Assembly (NCBI RefSeq): GCF_932294415.1
Contig: NC_065545.1
Location: forward strand, 43,066,327-43,130,326
Length of the DNA: 64,000 nucleotides
Direction of reading: 5' to 3'
Origin: Quercus robur
Lineage: Eukaryota; Streptophyta; Magnoliopsida; Fagales; Fagaceae
Below are positions 36,055-48,865 of this stretch, piece after piece (within the stretch, counting starts at the first letter, position 1; each line of letters begins with the position of its first letter). Under the pieces are notes generated by a model. The model searched no databases, was not told the origin of the DNA, and saw nothing but the letters and a program-made list of their open reading frames with translations. The translations under genes were made by a program, and so were the position numbers.

Positions 36055-39000
36055 GACACTCTCTGCATCCCAATAGGAACCATATTTCTTTTGGGTAGGC
36101 TGACTTCATTTTGCTTGTCCCATGCACAAATTAGGCCCAGCCTGATTGGTAGGTTACCTTACATTATACTGGTTGTGCGGGCATTACACCCATATGCGTG
36201 ATTGTTCCTCATAGGCCCACCCTAGCGAACTAACTGTATTATCCGCATTACTATCCAAGTGGACCGTTGGTGATAGGATATTGATTCAGTTAAAACCCAT
36301 GCAAACTGACATTTGTACGTTGCTTATCAACAGAATTATTGAAATAACACTAATCATTAGATGATTCCAAGAAGTTAGATAGGTAAGCCTAACATATTCA
36401 TCCAGACAATTAGGGAAATTAACTAATGACTCCGGCAGTTAGGCAGTCTATCAAGCAACTTATATGCAGAATGGCAAAACAAGGATTTGTGTAGCACCTT
36501 CACACATTAAATATTGCAACTAACTTCTACAAAGAATGTTCTTTTGTGTGTGTATTTTTTTTTGGGGGGGGGGGGGGGAAGGGGGAGAGGAGGGAGTTGG
36601 GTTATAATTCATATTCAACTAGTTTGCCATCATTTTGTATTTTAATTATTCCTCGACAGCTTAGAGGTATGAAATTCAAGTCAATGGCTTTCAGAAGACA
36701 TCGGGTTTCTATAGAAACAGCAAGGTGACATATATAAACATGAAAAACCAAAAAAAAAAAAAAAAAAAGAGAAAAAAAAATTACCTCATCAAGATCAAGA
36801 GTTCCTTCAGAAACTATACTGACACTAGAGACGGCAGAATCATGAGCATGATCGTGGTGATGCCCTGTGTGGTGTCCTGCAACATCCACCCAAAATGATG
36901 AAATGTATTAAAATTAATTCAGAGGAAAATATTTTTGAGTCACTTTGAAAAAAGATCATGGTAAAAAGTGAAGTCCAGCATGAAAAAGGAATATGAATAA
37001 TATAATGAAACAATAAAAGAACTACAATGAAGAAAATTATATTTTAAAATCTAAAACCACCAACGATACATCTTCATCCACAATCCCCAATCCCAATCAG
37101 CCTCTTCTCATAACTATCCTTTTTTTTTTTTTCCAACTGTGTTTAATGTTTCATATATCAAACAGTTAAAGCTGTGGGCCCCAACAAAGGAGAAAGTAAA
37201 GGAATCTTATATGACTAAATTTGATTTTAATTAATTATCAATATGAAATAGTTTGGTTAAATTATTTATTAATTTTTTGCAGCTTTTGATATTTTTTTTT
37301 CGTCTTTAATTGTCTAAATTTTCAATTTCAGACTAGGCTTTCCCAGAAATTTGGCCTAGCTTAGGAGAAAAGTTACTTGTTATTGAAATTAAGAGATCTC
37401 TGGGTGCATGTAGAATGTCATGCAACTGCTTGAACATACTCTCTGCTAGTAGCAAACTGATTTTAAAGAGTTAATTCTGAAACTCAAATAAATAGTCAAA
37501 AGAAGATAATCCATGTTCTTCCTATTGACTTTGATCAAGACAGTAAACAAGTAATCATAGACTCCAATATCAGAAGCTTCTTATGATAAATGAGGCTCCA
37601 GATTGGCCTCACCATCCGGATAATGTACCATTCAACTTTCTCAATATCTGTGTATACAATTTTTTTTTTTTTTTTAATATGTACCTTAACACTAGAAACT
37701 AGATTTTTGTCCAAACATCATCCAGATGAGAAAATAGGAACCAAAACACATAAAACAAACCAAAATACTGCCGAGCATAGTCATGCATGCTTGTTACCAA
37801 GTGGGGCATTAAAGTGGTTTAATTTGAGTGGAAATTCCCGAGGTTTACATGCAGAGGACACGGCTGTTATGGTTTGTCCAGGTAAAGCACATCCACTATG
37901 GATGGGTAGATATGCTATCTTTGAATTTAAAATTTGATTGAACTGCATGGACAGCCCCTCACAAGGAAGGCACTCACCCATGGGTTTAAAGTGCAACCCC
38001 ATCCACCATGGGAGGGTAGCCAATTTTGATAATAAAACTGGTCTTGCATCAAAAACCAAAATACAACAAAAGAAAGTAGAACTTGTCTCTTTGAAGATGT
38101 CTAAAGAAAGAAATTAGAACTAAATGCTAATGGATAATCTATCGAAACCTGTCATGTGACATTTTACAACCACCATACAGCTCATCATCCTAATTACAAC
38201 TGATCGATGATGCCATTATGTACTAAAAGTAGAAACAACCATTTGCAATCTAATATATGAAATTAACTACAAGTTCCCAAGCAAGGTAAAGAAATAAAAT
38301 TATAATTGAAATTTTTTAAAAACAAAATTAGGTTATGAGTTTAAACTAGGGGCAAAATAGTAATGTCATTGTACTTCTTTATATATAAATAATATTTTAT
38401 GTGTTAGGGTTGACATATCAAACCCTAAACACTTTCATCTTAACAACACTTATTATTAAGGAAAACTGAAGAAAGGAAAAGGAAAGAAAGTAGGAATGGA
38501 AAAGAGAAGATACTACCATGTCCAGCTTCATGTTGATGAGTCACAGAACAGGAACTATCTAGGTGAGCTTCAGAGTCAAATCTGCAAAATGAAGGCATTT
38601 GACATATCATCAAAGATTAGTTCAAATCATACTGATTGAAATATTAATGTGCATTACGAATTTGGTAGTGCCAAGCAAAACTTGTGCACATGTGCACAAA
38701 CACAAAAGGGAAGGTTAAGCACATAAATATTCTCAGCTCAATTAAACCATAAGTCCAATAAAACAGGGGTAGGTTCAATTGCAAATAAATACTACAAAGA
38801 AGAAATAAAATTCAAGAGGAAGACTTTGACATTGCAAGATTACTGGCAGAAACAGATTAGACAACAACCTTTCAAGATCATATCCTCCCACTCCCAAAAC
38901 AAAGTCCATGTCAACAGATCCAAATTTAGCTAGCTTAATTTGTGCAAGCCCATTGATATGCTGGCACAAAGAACCAAAAGTGAAAAAGTAGTAAGATAAA

Positions 39001-41946
39001 AGTAACTCTTAGATAGAAAGGTAATGCATAGAACTCAATGAAACAAAGCAAAAAAAGCTGCAACTAAAAGATGGTACAGATAGAAATGACATATTGCCAA
39101 TCCATGTAGCACAAATTATTAATTGTAACTTCATGACATCAGACCATACTATGAAGTTTATCATGTCCCACATAAAGGGCATGTTTTTGTGCGTGTGCGC
39201 TTTTCTCATCTATAATGACCTTGCACTCCTTTTCTTGATTGATGAGCATGTGATCTTCAAAAAAGTATGCACGATACATCAGTACATCAAGACTCTAATT
39301 TCTCCACTGGGAAGCCAACCTACATTTTTGCTTCCAATGCATCCTCTTCCCACAACCACCCTGCATCTTTTGAACTGGGGCGAGAAGGACCAACCCATCC
39401 CAAACAACCTACCACCTGTATCTCTTCTCTTCTACTTATCAGCCCCTCACTACTTAACAAACTAAACAGAGCATTCATGTACAACGGAAAAACTTACCTT
39501 GATTTTCTTAGTCAGTACCTCCAACTCAGCCTCACTGACTAAATCTATCTGCCAATATGGGAAAAAATCTAATTAATTTGGGCGGCCAAAATAGCTTTAT
39601 TCTAGACATACAACTCTTCGCAACAGAAAACTTAGAACCATAGCATTTCAAGACAAGAAATCAAAATTCACCTTGTTGAAAATAATACGGTCAGCATAGG
39701 CAACTTGTTCTACCGCCTCATTCACCACAAACCTTGGTTTGACTTCATTCAAATGTTGCATGGCATGCTTTGAGTCAACCAAAGTAACAACTCCATCTAG
39801 TTTCAAATAACGTGAAACCAGTTCATCGCTACAGAATGTTTCTATAACAGGAGCTGGCTTAGCAAGGCCTACAAAAAAGATTCCAGGAATTAAAGAGTAG
39901 CTTTCAGTACCTGCACTTGATGGAGTTAGTAAACTCCCAGGTTTCACCTCTCTTTTTTTCCCCTAAAATAACAACCATAAAAGACAAACCCAAGGGATAG
40001 CATAATCGGCTAGAGACCACGCCTCATAAGTGGAGTCACTAGTTCAAATCACTCCTTCCCCCACCTATTGGAGCCAAAATTTACTTTTTTTTAAAAATCC
40101 ATAAATAGCATAACATCATACTAAAGGAATGACAAGAGCTATTCAACAAATCTTCAAGATCAAGAACAAGAAGCTGTTGAACATGAGGTTTATAATTTCA
40201 ACTGGTGAAGATTTTTTTATGTGCATATCCTTTCATCTTCTTTTTAATAATAAGTTCTAATTTTCATCTTTTTTCTTATTTTGATGAAAGATCCACTTGG
40301 AATTCATACCAAATGAGATTCAACTTATGCTTCAAGATTGATACCTCTATACTAATCAGTCATTTTAGAATTTGAGTAAATACATAAAATAAAACCTCCA
40401 CCCTCACTGCTTACATAAAAAATTGATAATTGGCATTGCAAAGGTATTAATGTAAAATACCTGTTGTTTCTATAACAATATGATCAAATTTGTCCTGTTT
40501 TTCCTTAACTAACTTCAAAAGCATTTTAACAAGATCTCCTCGCACAGTACAGCATAGGCAACCATTATTAACCATGATAATGTCTTCAGATACAGAGGAA
40601 TGACTAGCAACCAATGATCCATCAATATCCACTTCACCAAACTGCATTGATAGTAATCAGATTACTAATAAAGTACAAGAAAAACCTTAGCACTCTCAGC
40701 AAATAATTCTCAGCCCTTTAATAATAAAAAATTTTAAAAATAAACTCTCTAGTAAGGAGGTAAAAGAACGCTAGATATTTGCATGCTCACTTCCTTAACA
40801 TGAGTCTTCTAACCAAATTACGCTATCTGAGTCTTCTGACATAGGAACTATATGTGACAGACCAGAAGGTCTCCATAGTTAATGCAGGGAGCATAACCAA
40901 AATTATTTTGGAATTTATTATTTCAGATTTTCTTTATCTCATGGGACTGGATTATTTTAAATTATTCATTTTTATTTAGATTTCAAATAGGGATCAATTT
41001 TTTTTTTAGTTTTTTTTTTTTTTTATTATTAGGGATAAGATTTCAGATTATTTTTAGTTAAGACTTTCATGGGTCACAATCATTTGTAACCCTGGAAGCT
41101 CTATACAGACACTCGAGGTGGTTTATTTTTAAGAATACTATTATTGAATGAGAAATATCTTAATCTCCTTGGTGATGATTCCAAGCAACCCTTAGGTGGC
41201 GAAGCCTAAGGCTTTCAGGCTGCTCTAGGTGGTGGAACCTAAACTGTCCGTCCTGCATCAAGAATCCCGAGAAAAACACCCACTTTGTGGAATAATAATA
41301 AGAAACAGCTTCTTAACAGCATACACACTTTGAGCATTCAAGTTAATTACAAATTACTGGTGTAGTAAACTGCCCATGTCGCTTTAGCATTCTACCAAGT
41401 CCAAGTCAAATAAAACCTTCCTATCAAATTCAAAAGATACACTAATAAGAAGAAGAGAAATAATTGTGGGAACACTGATTAATTCACAACCAGTTCCAAT
41501 AGAACCTGATGATGCCCATTTACTAGCATAGAATAGAAGAAAATACAACCTTTACTAGTGCTAGAAAATTCCAGCGACTGGGACCCACCACTTTTTTTTT
41601 TTTGGTTTTGTTTTCTGAGTGACAAAAGTTGTTTGAGTGAGTAGGTACGTACCTCATTTTCTATGACGGCAATCCGCTTGCCGTGTTGAGATGAAAGTAT
41701 ATGATTGAGGAGAGTTGTCTTGCCGGAACCGAGAAAACCAGTGATGACAGTGGCAGGAACCCGGTTATCATCGAGAGTATTGTAGTTGTAGTTGTAGTTT
41801 GGATCAATTGATGAGCTCCTGTCACTGGAGTTAGTGGAATGGAAATGGAAAGAGTGAAGAAGGTTACTGAGGAATCGAGAATTCAAGGAGGAATGTTGGA
41901 GTTGGTAGTTAAAAAGGGTTTTAGTTCTTGAAATTAGGAACCTCAT
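33265..41946 (-). CDS. CobW/ZNG1-type GTP-dependent metallochaperone, 9 exons
   Basis: Minus-strand exons: 41946-41653, 40641-40461, 39868-39672, 39548-39498, 38960-38869, 38581-38517, 36876-36785, 33637-33533 and 33402-33265. They join in frame to 404 aa. Motifs: Walker [10 protein letters not shown] (70-78); the zinc-binding CxCC in NNGCLCC (123-129); ETTG (156-159); NKID split across the exon 3/4 border (223-226); a His-rich loop [12 protein letters not shown] (295-306); and a C-terminal CobW domain with [17 protein letters not shown]-like KTWGP and [13 protein letters not shown]. The first 45 residues are rich in Ser, Arg and Leu and poor in acidic residues, as in mitochondrial or plastid transit peptides. 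Family role: G3E GTPases that hand zinc or other metals to client enzymes. The client here is unknown. Intron 7 is 3.1 kb and carries MITEs. No disabling change was seen. Confidence 0.92.
34077..34264. mobile_element. Possible short Harbinger-like MITE
   Basis: The left end GGTATGGTAATTT and right end (reverse complement) GGTATGTTTAGCAACTG, with CTA and TTA flanks, resemble the adjacent element at 34269-35027. Its right half (ACAGAAAAAATTAGGAAAAA) is similar to the right end of that element. The left boundary is weak. Confidence 0.4.
34266..35030. mobile_element. Harbinger-like MITE in CobW-gene intron 7
   Basis: The element is 34269-35027 (759 bp), with ends GGCTATGTTTGGTAAC and GGGTATGTTTGGTAAC and TAA on both sides (34266-34268 and 35028-35030). 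A direct repeat, TTTGTACACAACTTGTCTCA, occurs twice within it, starting near 34411 and 34466. A (GA)n run lies at about 34590-34608. No coding capacity. Confidence 0.7.
35919..36085. repeat. (CT)n(TA)n microsatellites with a 67-bp tandem duplication
   Basis: A (CT)n tract followed by (TA)n runs into GACACTCTCCGCATCCCAAT. The whole unit of (CT)n, (TA)n and GACACTCTCTGCATCCCAAT then repeats 67 bp further on (35988 and 36055). It lies in CobW-gene intron 7. A run of about 12 G is near 36565. Confidence 0.85.
39994..40095 (+). repeat. tRNA-derived SINE-like sequence in CobW-gene intron 2
   Basis: GGGATAGCATAATCGGCTAG resembles a tRNA A box and AGTTCAAATC a B box. The intervening sequence, including an anticodon-like CTCATAA, is tRNA-like, but the 3' acceptor half is missing and an A/T-rich tail follows (ttttttttaaaa). 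It is a SINE relic rather than a tRNA gene. Confidence 0.5.
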
Positions 41947-42414
41947 TCTGCTTCTGCTACTGGACAGGACAATTCCTTCCTTAAACCCTAACTGAACTAA
42001 ACTAGAGTTTCAAACTAGCGACATTTATACCCTCTACTGTTGGGTTTTTTTGAAAACTTTTATTATATTTTTTTATTAATTATAAAAAAAACCAAGGCCC
42101 TTAATAAAAAACCAAAACAGGACTCAATTGTTTTGCTTTTTCAAAATTATTGTTTAATTCAAAAATATTTTTCACTCCTATTACTTGTTATATTTTCATC
42201 CCTATATTTTATAATAAAAAATTTTGTCTCAAAATTTAAAATGTAACTCATTTGATTGTTCCATACTTCTATCCACTTCAATTTTTTTAAGGGATGAAAA
42301 ATTATTATTTATTATAATTTAGGGGAAAAAAAACCATATAGTTTTAGTTCTATTTTTGCTTATGAAATATCATTCAGGTTTAATTTTGTCCTTTAAGCTT
42401 CTTAAGAGTGGTCA

Positions 42415-42525
42415 AGGACCTTATAACTTAATTGGGACCTCCCCATGCATAAGATGGTTGGGGTCTAAGGAGTAAAAGAATTTGAGTTATAAGGTTAGTA
42501 GCATATTGTAACTATATAAATAAAT
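42415..42525 (+). repeat. SINE-like repeat, second copy
   Basis: CCTTATAACTTAATTGGGAC, CCTCCCCATGCATAA and GGTTAGTAGCATATTGTAAC match the repeat at 21716-21815 in the same order. The B box is decayed (GAATTTGAGTTATAA). It lies upstream of the CobW gene. Confidence 0.5.
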
Positions 42526-42660
42526 AAAAACTTATTAAAAATTGATAAATGAAAAATGTAAAGAATATATTCTAAAAGAAAAATATAGTCTAGAACATGG
42601 ACTTCTTCTTAAATATGTAAAGAATATTCTGAAATTTATCTAATAATTAATTAATATGCA

Positions 42661-44309
42661 TGTGGGTGCCCGTAAACCGAGAATGGATCTGAAGAGTTGC
42701 AATATATATGTAGGGATGTTGTAGTCCATGGACCCGAGGAGGAATGCCACTCAAGGAGAGGAAGAGATGAGTCAAAGTACTCTTAGGCATTCCAAGCGGG
42801 AACAAGAATTTGAAGAGAGAGAATTAGTGGTCATATGGGAAATTTCTAGTTTGGATTAGCTTACTGCCTCCGCATTAAATGGTAGGCAATAGCTTTATCA
42901 GCTGCATTAATGAGGAAGTGACCTAAACAATATAAGTCACAGCTAAACAGACTCCTTCCACCCATACTTGTTAGTATCGTATGATACGCAATACGTATCA
43001 TACGATACGTATCGTATCATGGGTAAAAAATTATGTATTGTATCGACATATCATAAGTATTCATGAATCGTACGATACAGTGTGTGTATCGTATGAATTA
43101 CATCGTATCATAAAATCATACATATCATGCGATACAAATGCTTTAAAATGAGATTTTTTGGTTAAAATTTGTTCTTTTATTTGAATCTTACAAGTTGTTA
43201 GAAGACTTGTTTTAAACACAAAATTATTAGGTTACTTAATAAAATAACATATTTATAAGTTTTTTTCCCTCTCTTTCTTCTACAAAATTTGGACTACATA
43301 GTACACGCTTACACTACACTTTAATATTTACAAATTTGTTTTCTATATCATGAATAAGATATTAATTGAAAGTATAATTATTTTTATTTTTTCACTATTG
43401 CTATAAGTCCAATAAACTAGAATGCTAGGAAGATTTTTTTTTTAATTATTAAAATAAAAAGAACAAGAAGAGATAGTAAATGTTAATAAAGATGAAGAAA
43501 ATTTTAATGAAGAAATAAATTTACAAAATGATAATCATGATGATAGTACTGACTTAGATGAGGTTGATTAGCCAATATGATGAATATGATGGAAATAAAT
43601 TAATTTTTGGGTCATTTGTTATGTATTATCACTTTTGAATGTGTATGTTATAAACATGTGCTAGTTTGATTTATTAAGTTAGCTTGTTAAATATTGTTAC
43701 ATAAGTGATGGATAAATTAGTCATTAGCTAAATATATTCAAAATTTATAATGAATATACCATTAATATATATATATTTATATCTATAATTTTTTATAAAT
43801 TTTATCAAGTGTTTGTGTATCTTGAGATACACGATACGGAAAAATCAAAAATCGATTTACGATATGATTCATGTTTTGACAACTATGCTTCCACCACCTT
43901 CTTCAGATGTAAAAAGCGACAAATGTCATGAGAGGAGGGATGTTAGGTGAGGATGGATGGTTGAGATATGATGAAGGGAGGAGTATATAAAAAAATGAAG
44001 GTTGACAGAGAGAGGGGGTGGACACGGGTATCAAGAGAAAAAAAAGGAAACAAGAAGAACACTTAGAAAAAAAAGAGTGAACAGTAATAATTCCTATGTA
44101 ACTGTGGCCTCCTCGAACAAGCTTGACAAGATAAATTGGTTTACCTATCTAATACGATCAACCTCTTCTTCTTTGTTTTTGTCCTCAGGCTAAGACCCCT
44201 TTGGTTGTCTAGTTCCCTCTCTTACAAATTCTTTGTTTTGAGCCATGGTTGAGCTGATCCAGTCACTATTCTAAATGGGCTTGGGCCGTAAGATCCTTCA
44301 GTCCTTACA
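42661..44309 (+). mobile_element. Solo LTR interrupted by a hAT element
   Basis: The LTR starts TGTGGGTGCCCGTAAACC (42661) and ends TTCAGTCCTTACA (44309). Without the nested insert it is about 716 bp. The end AGTCCTTACA is shared with the LTR at 9587-10367, and CTCCGCATTAAATGG and GGAGTATATAA match the LTR plan. Flanking ATGCA and ATATA give at best a decayed target duplication. No internal region remains. Confidence 0.65.
42955..43895. mobile_element. hAT element nested in the solo LTR
   Basis: The element is 42963-43887 (925 bp). CTTCCACC flanks it exactly (42955-42962 and 43888-43895), the 8-bp duplication of hAT transposons. Ends are CATACTTGTTAGTATC and CATAGTTGTCAAAACA. The left subterminal part is a dense array of palindromic GTATCGTATGATAC-type words (42973-43140). 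The centre is AT-rich. A transposase was not found. Confidence 0.8.
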
Positions 44310-44446
44310 ATATAAATAATAGATTATATTTATAAAATTTAGTAAACTACTTACTAAAATAAACTATGTAGAGAAATTTAACTTTCACACATATTTTGAT
44401 AATTTTATAAGAAAAATATGACATAATAAAGTATAAATAAGCTATC

Positions 44447-45253
44447 ATCCCTGTAGAGTCATGATTTGGTCCAAGCCCAAGAGGTATGGGGTCTTGGGTA
44501 GGTATGGGGTCTTGACCCAATGAGTCCAAAACAATGAATTTGTAGAGAATGAGTCAAAGAACTAAATCCTAGCGAATTGGACAACAGTTAGCATTGAGCT
44601 AAACGACAATTAAGCACAAATAAAACATATCGATGTCCATAGACTTTCAGTCCAAGGAGGCTAAATGATAGTATATTGATCACCATTGGATACTATGACA
44701 ATTTAAATTACTACAGTGTTCTCTCTCTATTTTTCTTCCTCCTCTTTCTCCTAGGGATCTCTTCCATTATATAGCCCTCCTTTGGCCATCTTGATCCTAC
44801 ACTTGTTGATCATCTAAGCTCCCACTTGAGTGTCCGTCCTATCAGACATCCCCCTTCAGCCTTCTGTGAGTTGCGCTAGCTAAGGCAGTACTGTTCAGAG
44901 GTCCTCTCCACATAAATGTAGCCAGAAAAGTAGCTGTAATGCATTTAATGCTGTGGTAGCAACTTTTCTTTAGATATTTTGCATTTCCTTCTTTCCCGTA
45001 TGTTTATGTGGCACATTCCAGTCACTAGGGCCTTTCGGCGGGGCCCTTTAATTGCCAGAGTTATGTATTCGAGCTACACCCATCGTATCCGAGGAGATAT
45101 TCCTTCTCGGATCATCCTTCTCGGGTTCCCTGTTTATGAGACCTTAATTGGGAGTCCCTTTAACAACATTTTTCCTCTTCTCGGACTTGTCAATTGTCCC
45201 GGGTGAAGCCCAAAGCCTAATACATGATTTTGGACCCTTACCCCCACAATCTC
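44447..45253 (-). mobile_element. Solo LTR, same family as 3979-4721
   Basis: The LTR is 44452-45248 (797 bp), reverse orientation, beginning CTGTAGAGTCATG from the TG at 44452 and ending TTACCCCCACA. Flanks are ATCCC (44447-44451) and ATCTC (45249-45253), one mismatch. Shared blocks with the 3979 LTR include CACTTGTTGATCATC, TCCTATCAGACA and TGTGAGTTGC. Only 142 bp separate it from the previous solo LTR. Confidence 0.78.
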
Positions 45254-45407
45254 CGTTTTTAAATTGTTGCTAAAAGTAACATTGACATTCATTTATCTAG
45301 AAACATCAAGTGAATTCTAAAAAAACCACCAGTCTTGAAATTTTTTTAAGTAACATTGACATTCATTTATCTAGATACAGAATTCCGAAAAAACCACCAT
45401 GACCTGA

Positions 45408-45438
<31 letters not shown>

Positions 45439-47479
45439 ATAATTAAAAAAATTTTATTTGTCTACCCTTCAAAAAAAAATTGGGAACACCCTCAGTTTTT
45501 TTTTTTTATACCAATAAAATTAAATTTTGCTCCATAATTTGTTCTACATTCAATGGATAAATAATTGCTTGATTGTATACATTGAAAGAGATATAGTTTT
45601 TAGTATTGATAATGAGACTATCATACAACGATTTCAAAATATGAAAACTTGTAAAAGACAATTGTAAACTTTATGTATTTGTATGTTTTTTTATTATTGT
45701 TATTGTCAATATATGAATTTCTCTTTTTATTAAATGGTATAATTTATGCTTTTTAAGAAGTACTTAAGAAAAATTTCTTAATCAGCCACAGGATAAAGTC
45801 AAATCCCTCAGCAGGTACAAACTCCAACGATAGTCAAATCTTCCCCTTGAAATGATAAGTCACGTGGCTCATGTCTCTCATTGAATATGTATGAATCAAA
45901 TGTGTTGCAGCTAGTGATATATATGTAGAGGATAATATTGGGGCCAACAACTACCTAGAAAGCTAGAGTTTGATTTTCTATATTATATATTTTGTGAATT
46001 GAGATGATGAACTTTGATGGAGTGATGCTTTAACGGCTTCAAAATGAGGTTTTTCGCAAAGAAACCTTGTCGATATGGTTGAATGAAGTAAAGGGGTGAG
46101 TTTTCTATTTTAAAAAAAATTGGTGAAGAAAATGTCAGAGGAAAATAACCACCTTTATGGTGAGTTTCTCTATGTGATTATTTTAAAAAAATCACAAGAT
46201 TTCTTAGGGAACTTCATTTTTCAATGATAAACCTTGATTTAGCTTAAAAAATACTTAGGAGAAAGAATTTAATTAATTAAGTTTTTGAAAATGCTTCTCA
46301 AAAAAAAAAAAAAACTTTGTGAAAACAAACATTATAACAACAAAAACAACAATTAAGTCTTAGTCCCAAAAAATTGGAGTTCATTGTGGATCATCAACAA
46401 AAGTTCGGTCACATTTTTTCTTCTATATCATTCTATTGAACCAAACAATTAATTTTAATAATTAAACTTCTAATTATCTTGTAAGATATATCAAATGCAA
46501 GTATGCATGCTCACCATCTTTTTAAAGCCAAGCCAAATAGGTGTTTACATTATATATGTATATAGCTTAATCTAAGTATATGTGTGAAATTCCTTTTAGA
46601 GACTTGTAAGTCGTACCTCAGCCCTTCTCCCCCATCCCATAAGAGCTTGTAATTGTGGAGACCATCACACCAACTCGCCAAAGGTGTGCGTTGGTAGTAA
46701 ATAATAATAATAATGATAATAATAAAAACCTAACAACACTCAGATGGATGATTAGGCTTAGGCCCATATCAATAGCTTGAGTGACATTAAAAAAACTTGT
46801 AGTCAAATCCTATGATTCATGGGTTTGCATGAGTTGTTGAGTAGTCCCCTCCCAATTTAAAATTCTCCTTGTTTGCAGTTTCCAACTGTGAATTACATTA
46901 TAACTTCACTGCAATAATCTCCAGTTGTTCCACATTATGTTTAACTTCAATTTTTCTCAATCTTGGATTTACCACCATTACTGTTTTTCCTCCTAGAAGT
47001 CTTCGAACTCTCAACTTGATAGTTAGTAGGAGAACCACCATTGTGATATCACAAAGTGTTACGAATTAGAATGGAAGAGATTATTAAAGTGTGTTGTGCA
47101 AGTGCTTATTGAGCTTCTTATCCTGTTTACTAGATGTATCTTGAGTTTATAAGTTATTACGATAGACCTAATTGATTCTTAACTGGTCCTTTTGGGATGT
47201 AAGCTCAAATATGTCTAGTGTTTTACTTAAGCCATTATAAATGGTATCAAAGCAAATCTGATAACATCATATGGCTTTGAGGCACTACAATACAAGCAGC
47301 GCTGACAAAAACGTTAGAAATTTAAGCAGACAAGATTGTAATACCCCAAATTGTACAGATTTGATTGGTTTAGATTGTTAGAAAGTGTTTTGTGCAGGCA
47401 TGTTTTGAGTCTCATATCAGGTGGTTTTTAGTTTTACTAATTAAATTTTGGGTTTATAATTGATTAAGAGAAGCCCAAT
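45254..47479. other. Intergenic DNA with short duplications
   Basis: A tandem duplication of about 77 bp, each copy with AAGTAACATTGACATTCATT, begins at about 45272 and 45348. A (TA)n run follows at about 45412-45437. No gene was recognised. At 46320-46420 there is a recognisable RTE-type LINE tail, listed separately. Confidence 0.4.
46320..46420 (-). mobile_element. Probable RTE-type LINE 3' end
   Basis: AACAACAAAAACAACAATTAAG followed closely by TCTTAGTCCCAAAAAATTGG resembles the widespread plant repeat in which CAACAAC precedes GCCTTAGTCCCAAA. That repeat is the 3' end of RTE-type LINEs read on the opposite strand. Only the tail remains. Confidence 0.4.
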
Positions 47480-48240
47480 TGCTATTAACGCTTACTCAAT
47501 TTGTTTAGAACCATCACCAATGATTGATTCTTTGGCACCATCGAAACAGTCCCATTTTTGTACTCCAACATTGCTTACAATATGTGGGGGGATTTTAACA
47601 TTGGTATGGCTAGCTTGCAACCATGCACCAAACTGGAATTCAGTCAAGGAATGAGGACCTAAGTTTGAATGAGCATTCCCCTCGGACTGAAACTCCACAC
47701 AAACTGCTTGTTCACCAAATTGCGTCTTTCTTTCCCGGAGTAGAGGCTTGATAATGTTAAAAGCGATATTAACTCGAAAATATCATCCCAACCAATGCCA
47801 TCTATCATAATATCCACAAGACATTTACCGTGGGACACACCATCTCCTTTATAATGCACTTTAGAGGTCGGTTATAAACACAAACAAAAAGACACCCTAG
47901 TGAAATAGACTTCAAAAGGACGAGTGTCTCCCCTGTAGGCTTACAAAAGCAGGAAATGGTTGAGATCACTCATTCCATGTCTTCATTACCACTGAAAGCA
48001 AATAAATGAATTGTCACCAACTTCACATGCAAACGTTCCTCATCTTGGCTTCCACATCATCTTCATTGAATATTTAAGTCCTCCAAATTGAAATGGGAAT
48101 CCGTAAGCTACTTACTCGTTTGTCACTAAACCATCAAAATTATCAACATTACACTCCACCGCATCCTCCTCGTTAGGAGATAGTTGTAATCTTTTCCAAT
48201 AATCTTCCACCAAATCAGAATCCATACCGAAGTCTTAAGA
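47480..48240 (-). pseudogene. LINE ORF1 (zinc-knuckle protein) relic
   Basis: Minus-strand fragments in several frames match the plan of plant L1 ORF1 proteins: an acidic start near 48180 (SPNEEDAVECNVDNFDGL), a DUF4283-like part (GTFACEVGDNSFICF), a linker with CLVDIMIDGIGWDDIFE near 47810, and EFQFGAWLQAS near 47640. Frameshifts and stops break it many times. The zinc knuckle itself is not visible. It lies just 3' of the chromomethylase gene. Confidence 0.5.
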
Positions 48241-48865
48241 ATAATAGAAACAATTATCAACAAACTAATCGCAAAAACTAGAGAACAAACTTACCTGTTC
48301 CTCACAAGAACAGAGCAGGAACAGAATTACCCAAACTCTCATAGAGACAACTGACATGCAAGGTTTATTATTAAAATTCCCTCTTTACCATTCCATTCAC
48401 TCTCACAAATCCCAAATAGGAAATCTATGAAATATCATTAAAAATCCAATTTATTCCACTTGCTCCGCCTCCCCCCAAAATATAAACTGTTAAGGTAAAC
48501 AACTCTAAATATTCTAGAACAACACAGGCCGAAATAAGTCTTGGCAAGTAAATGATTTCAACATCCAAATCTCTAGGCAGGTGACAAATTTGTACATAAG
48601 TGGTTTTATTTACATCTTCCATTTAGATTAAGTTGCTCAAATAACAATGTTTATGGTGATACACAATCACGCATTTCACCATATTTAAATTGAAAGCGAA
48701 TGGAGGATGCCTTGCTGGAACCAGTTTACATTGATGAACAACAATAGGGCTCAGCAAGATATTTTTTTTAAAACAATTCCGCAAATTACAAAACAAAGGT
48801 TCAAGGTTAATGAATAAAAAATGACACAATTTATAAGGTCAAAGGAAGAGGGTAAAGAATGAATA
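48241..48865. other. 3' flank of the chromomethylase gene
   Basis: No coding sequence was recognised. The 3' UTR of the minus-strand chromomethylase gene is expected in the right part of this stretch. Confidence 0.4.

Noticed and set aside
35885..36127. Frame with Arg-Glu repeats
   Set aside because: It is only the translation of the (CT)n/(TA)n microsatellite in an intron.
37590..38059. Frames of 92-115 codons in CobW-gene intron 6
   Set aside because: They are on a stretch without family similarity, and the flanking exons splice across it cleanly.
39994..40060. Possible tRNA gene
   Set aside because: A and B box-like words are present, but the acceptor stem does not close and an A/T-rich tail follows. 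It fits a SINE better.
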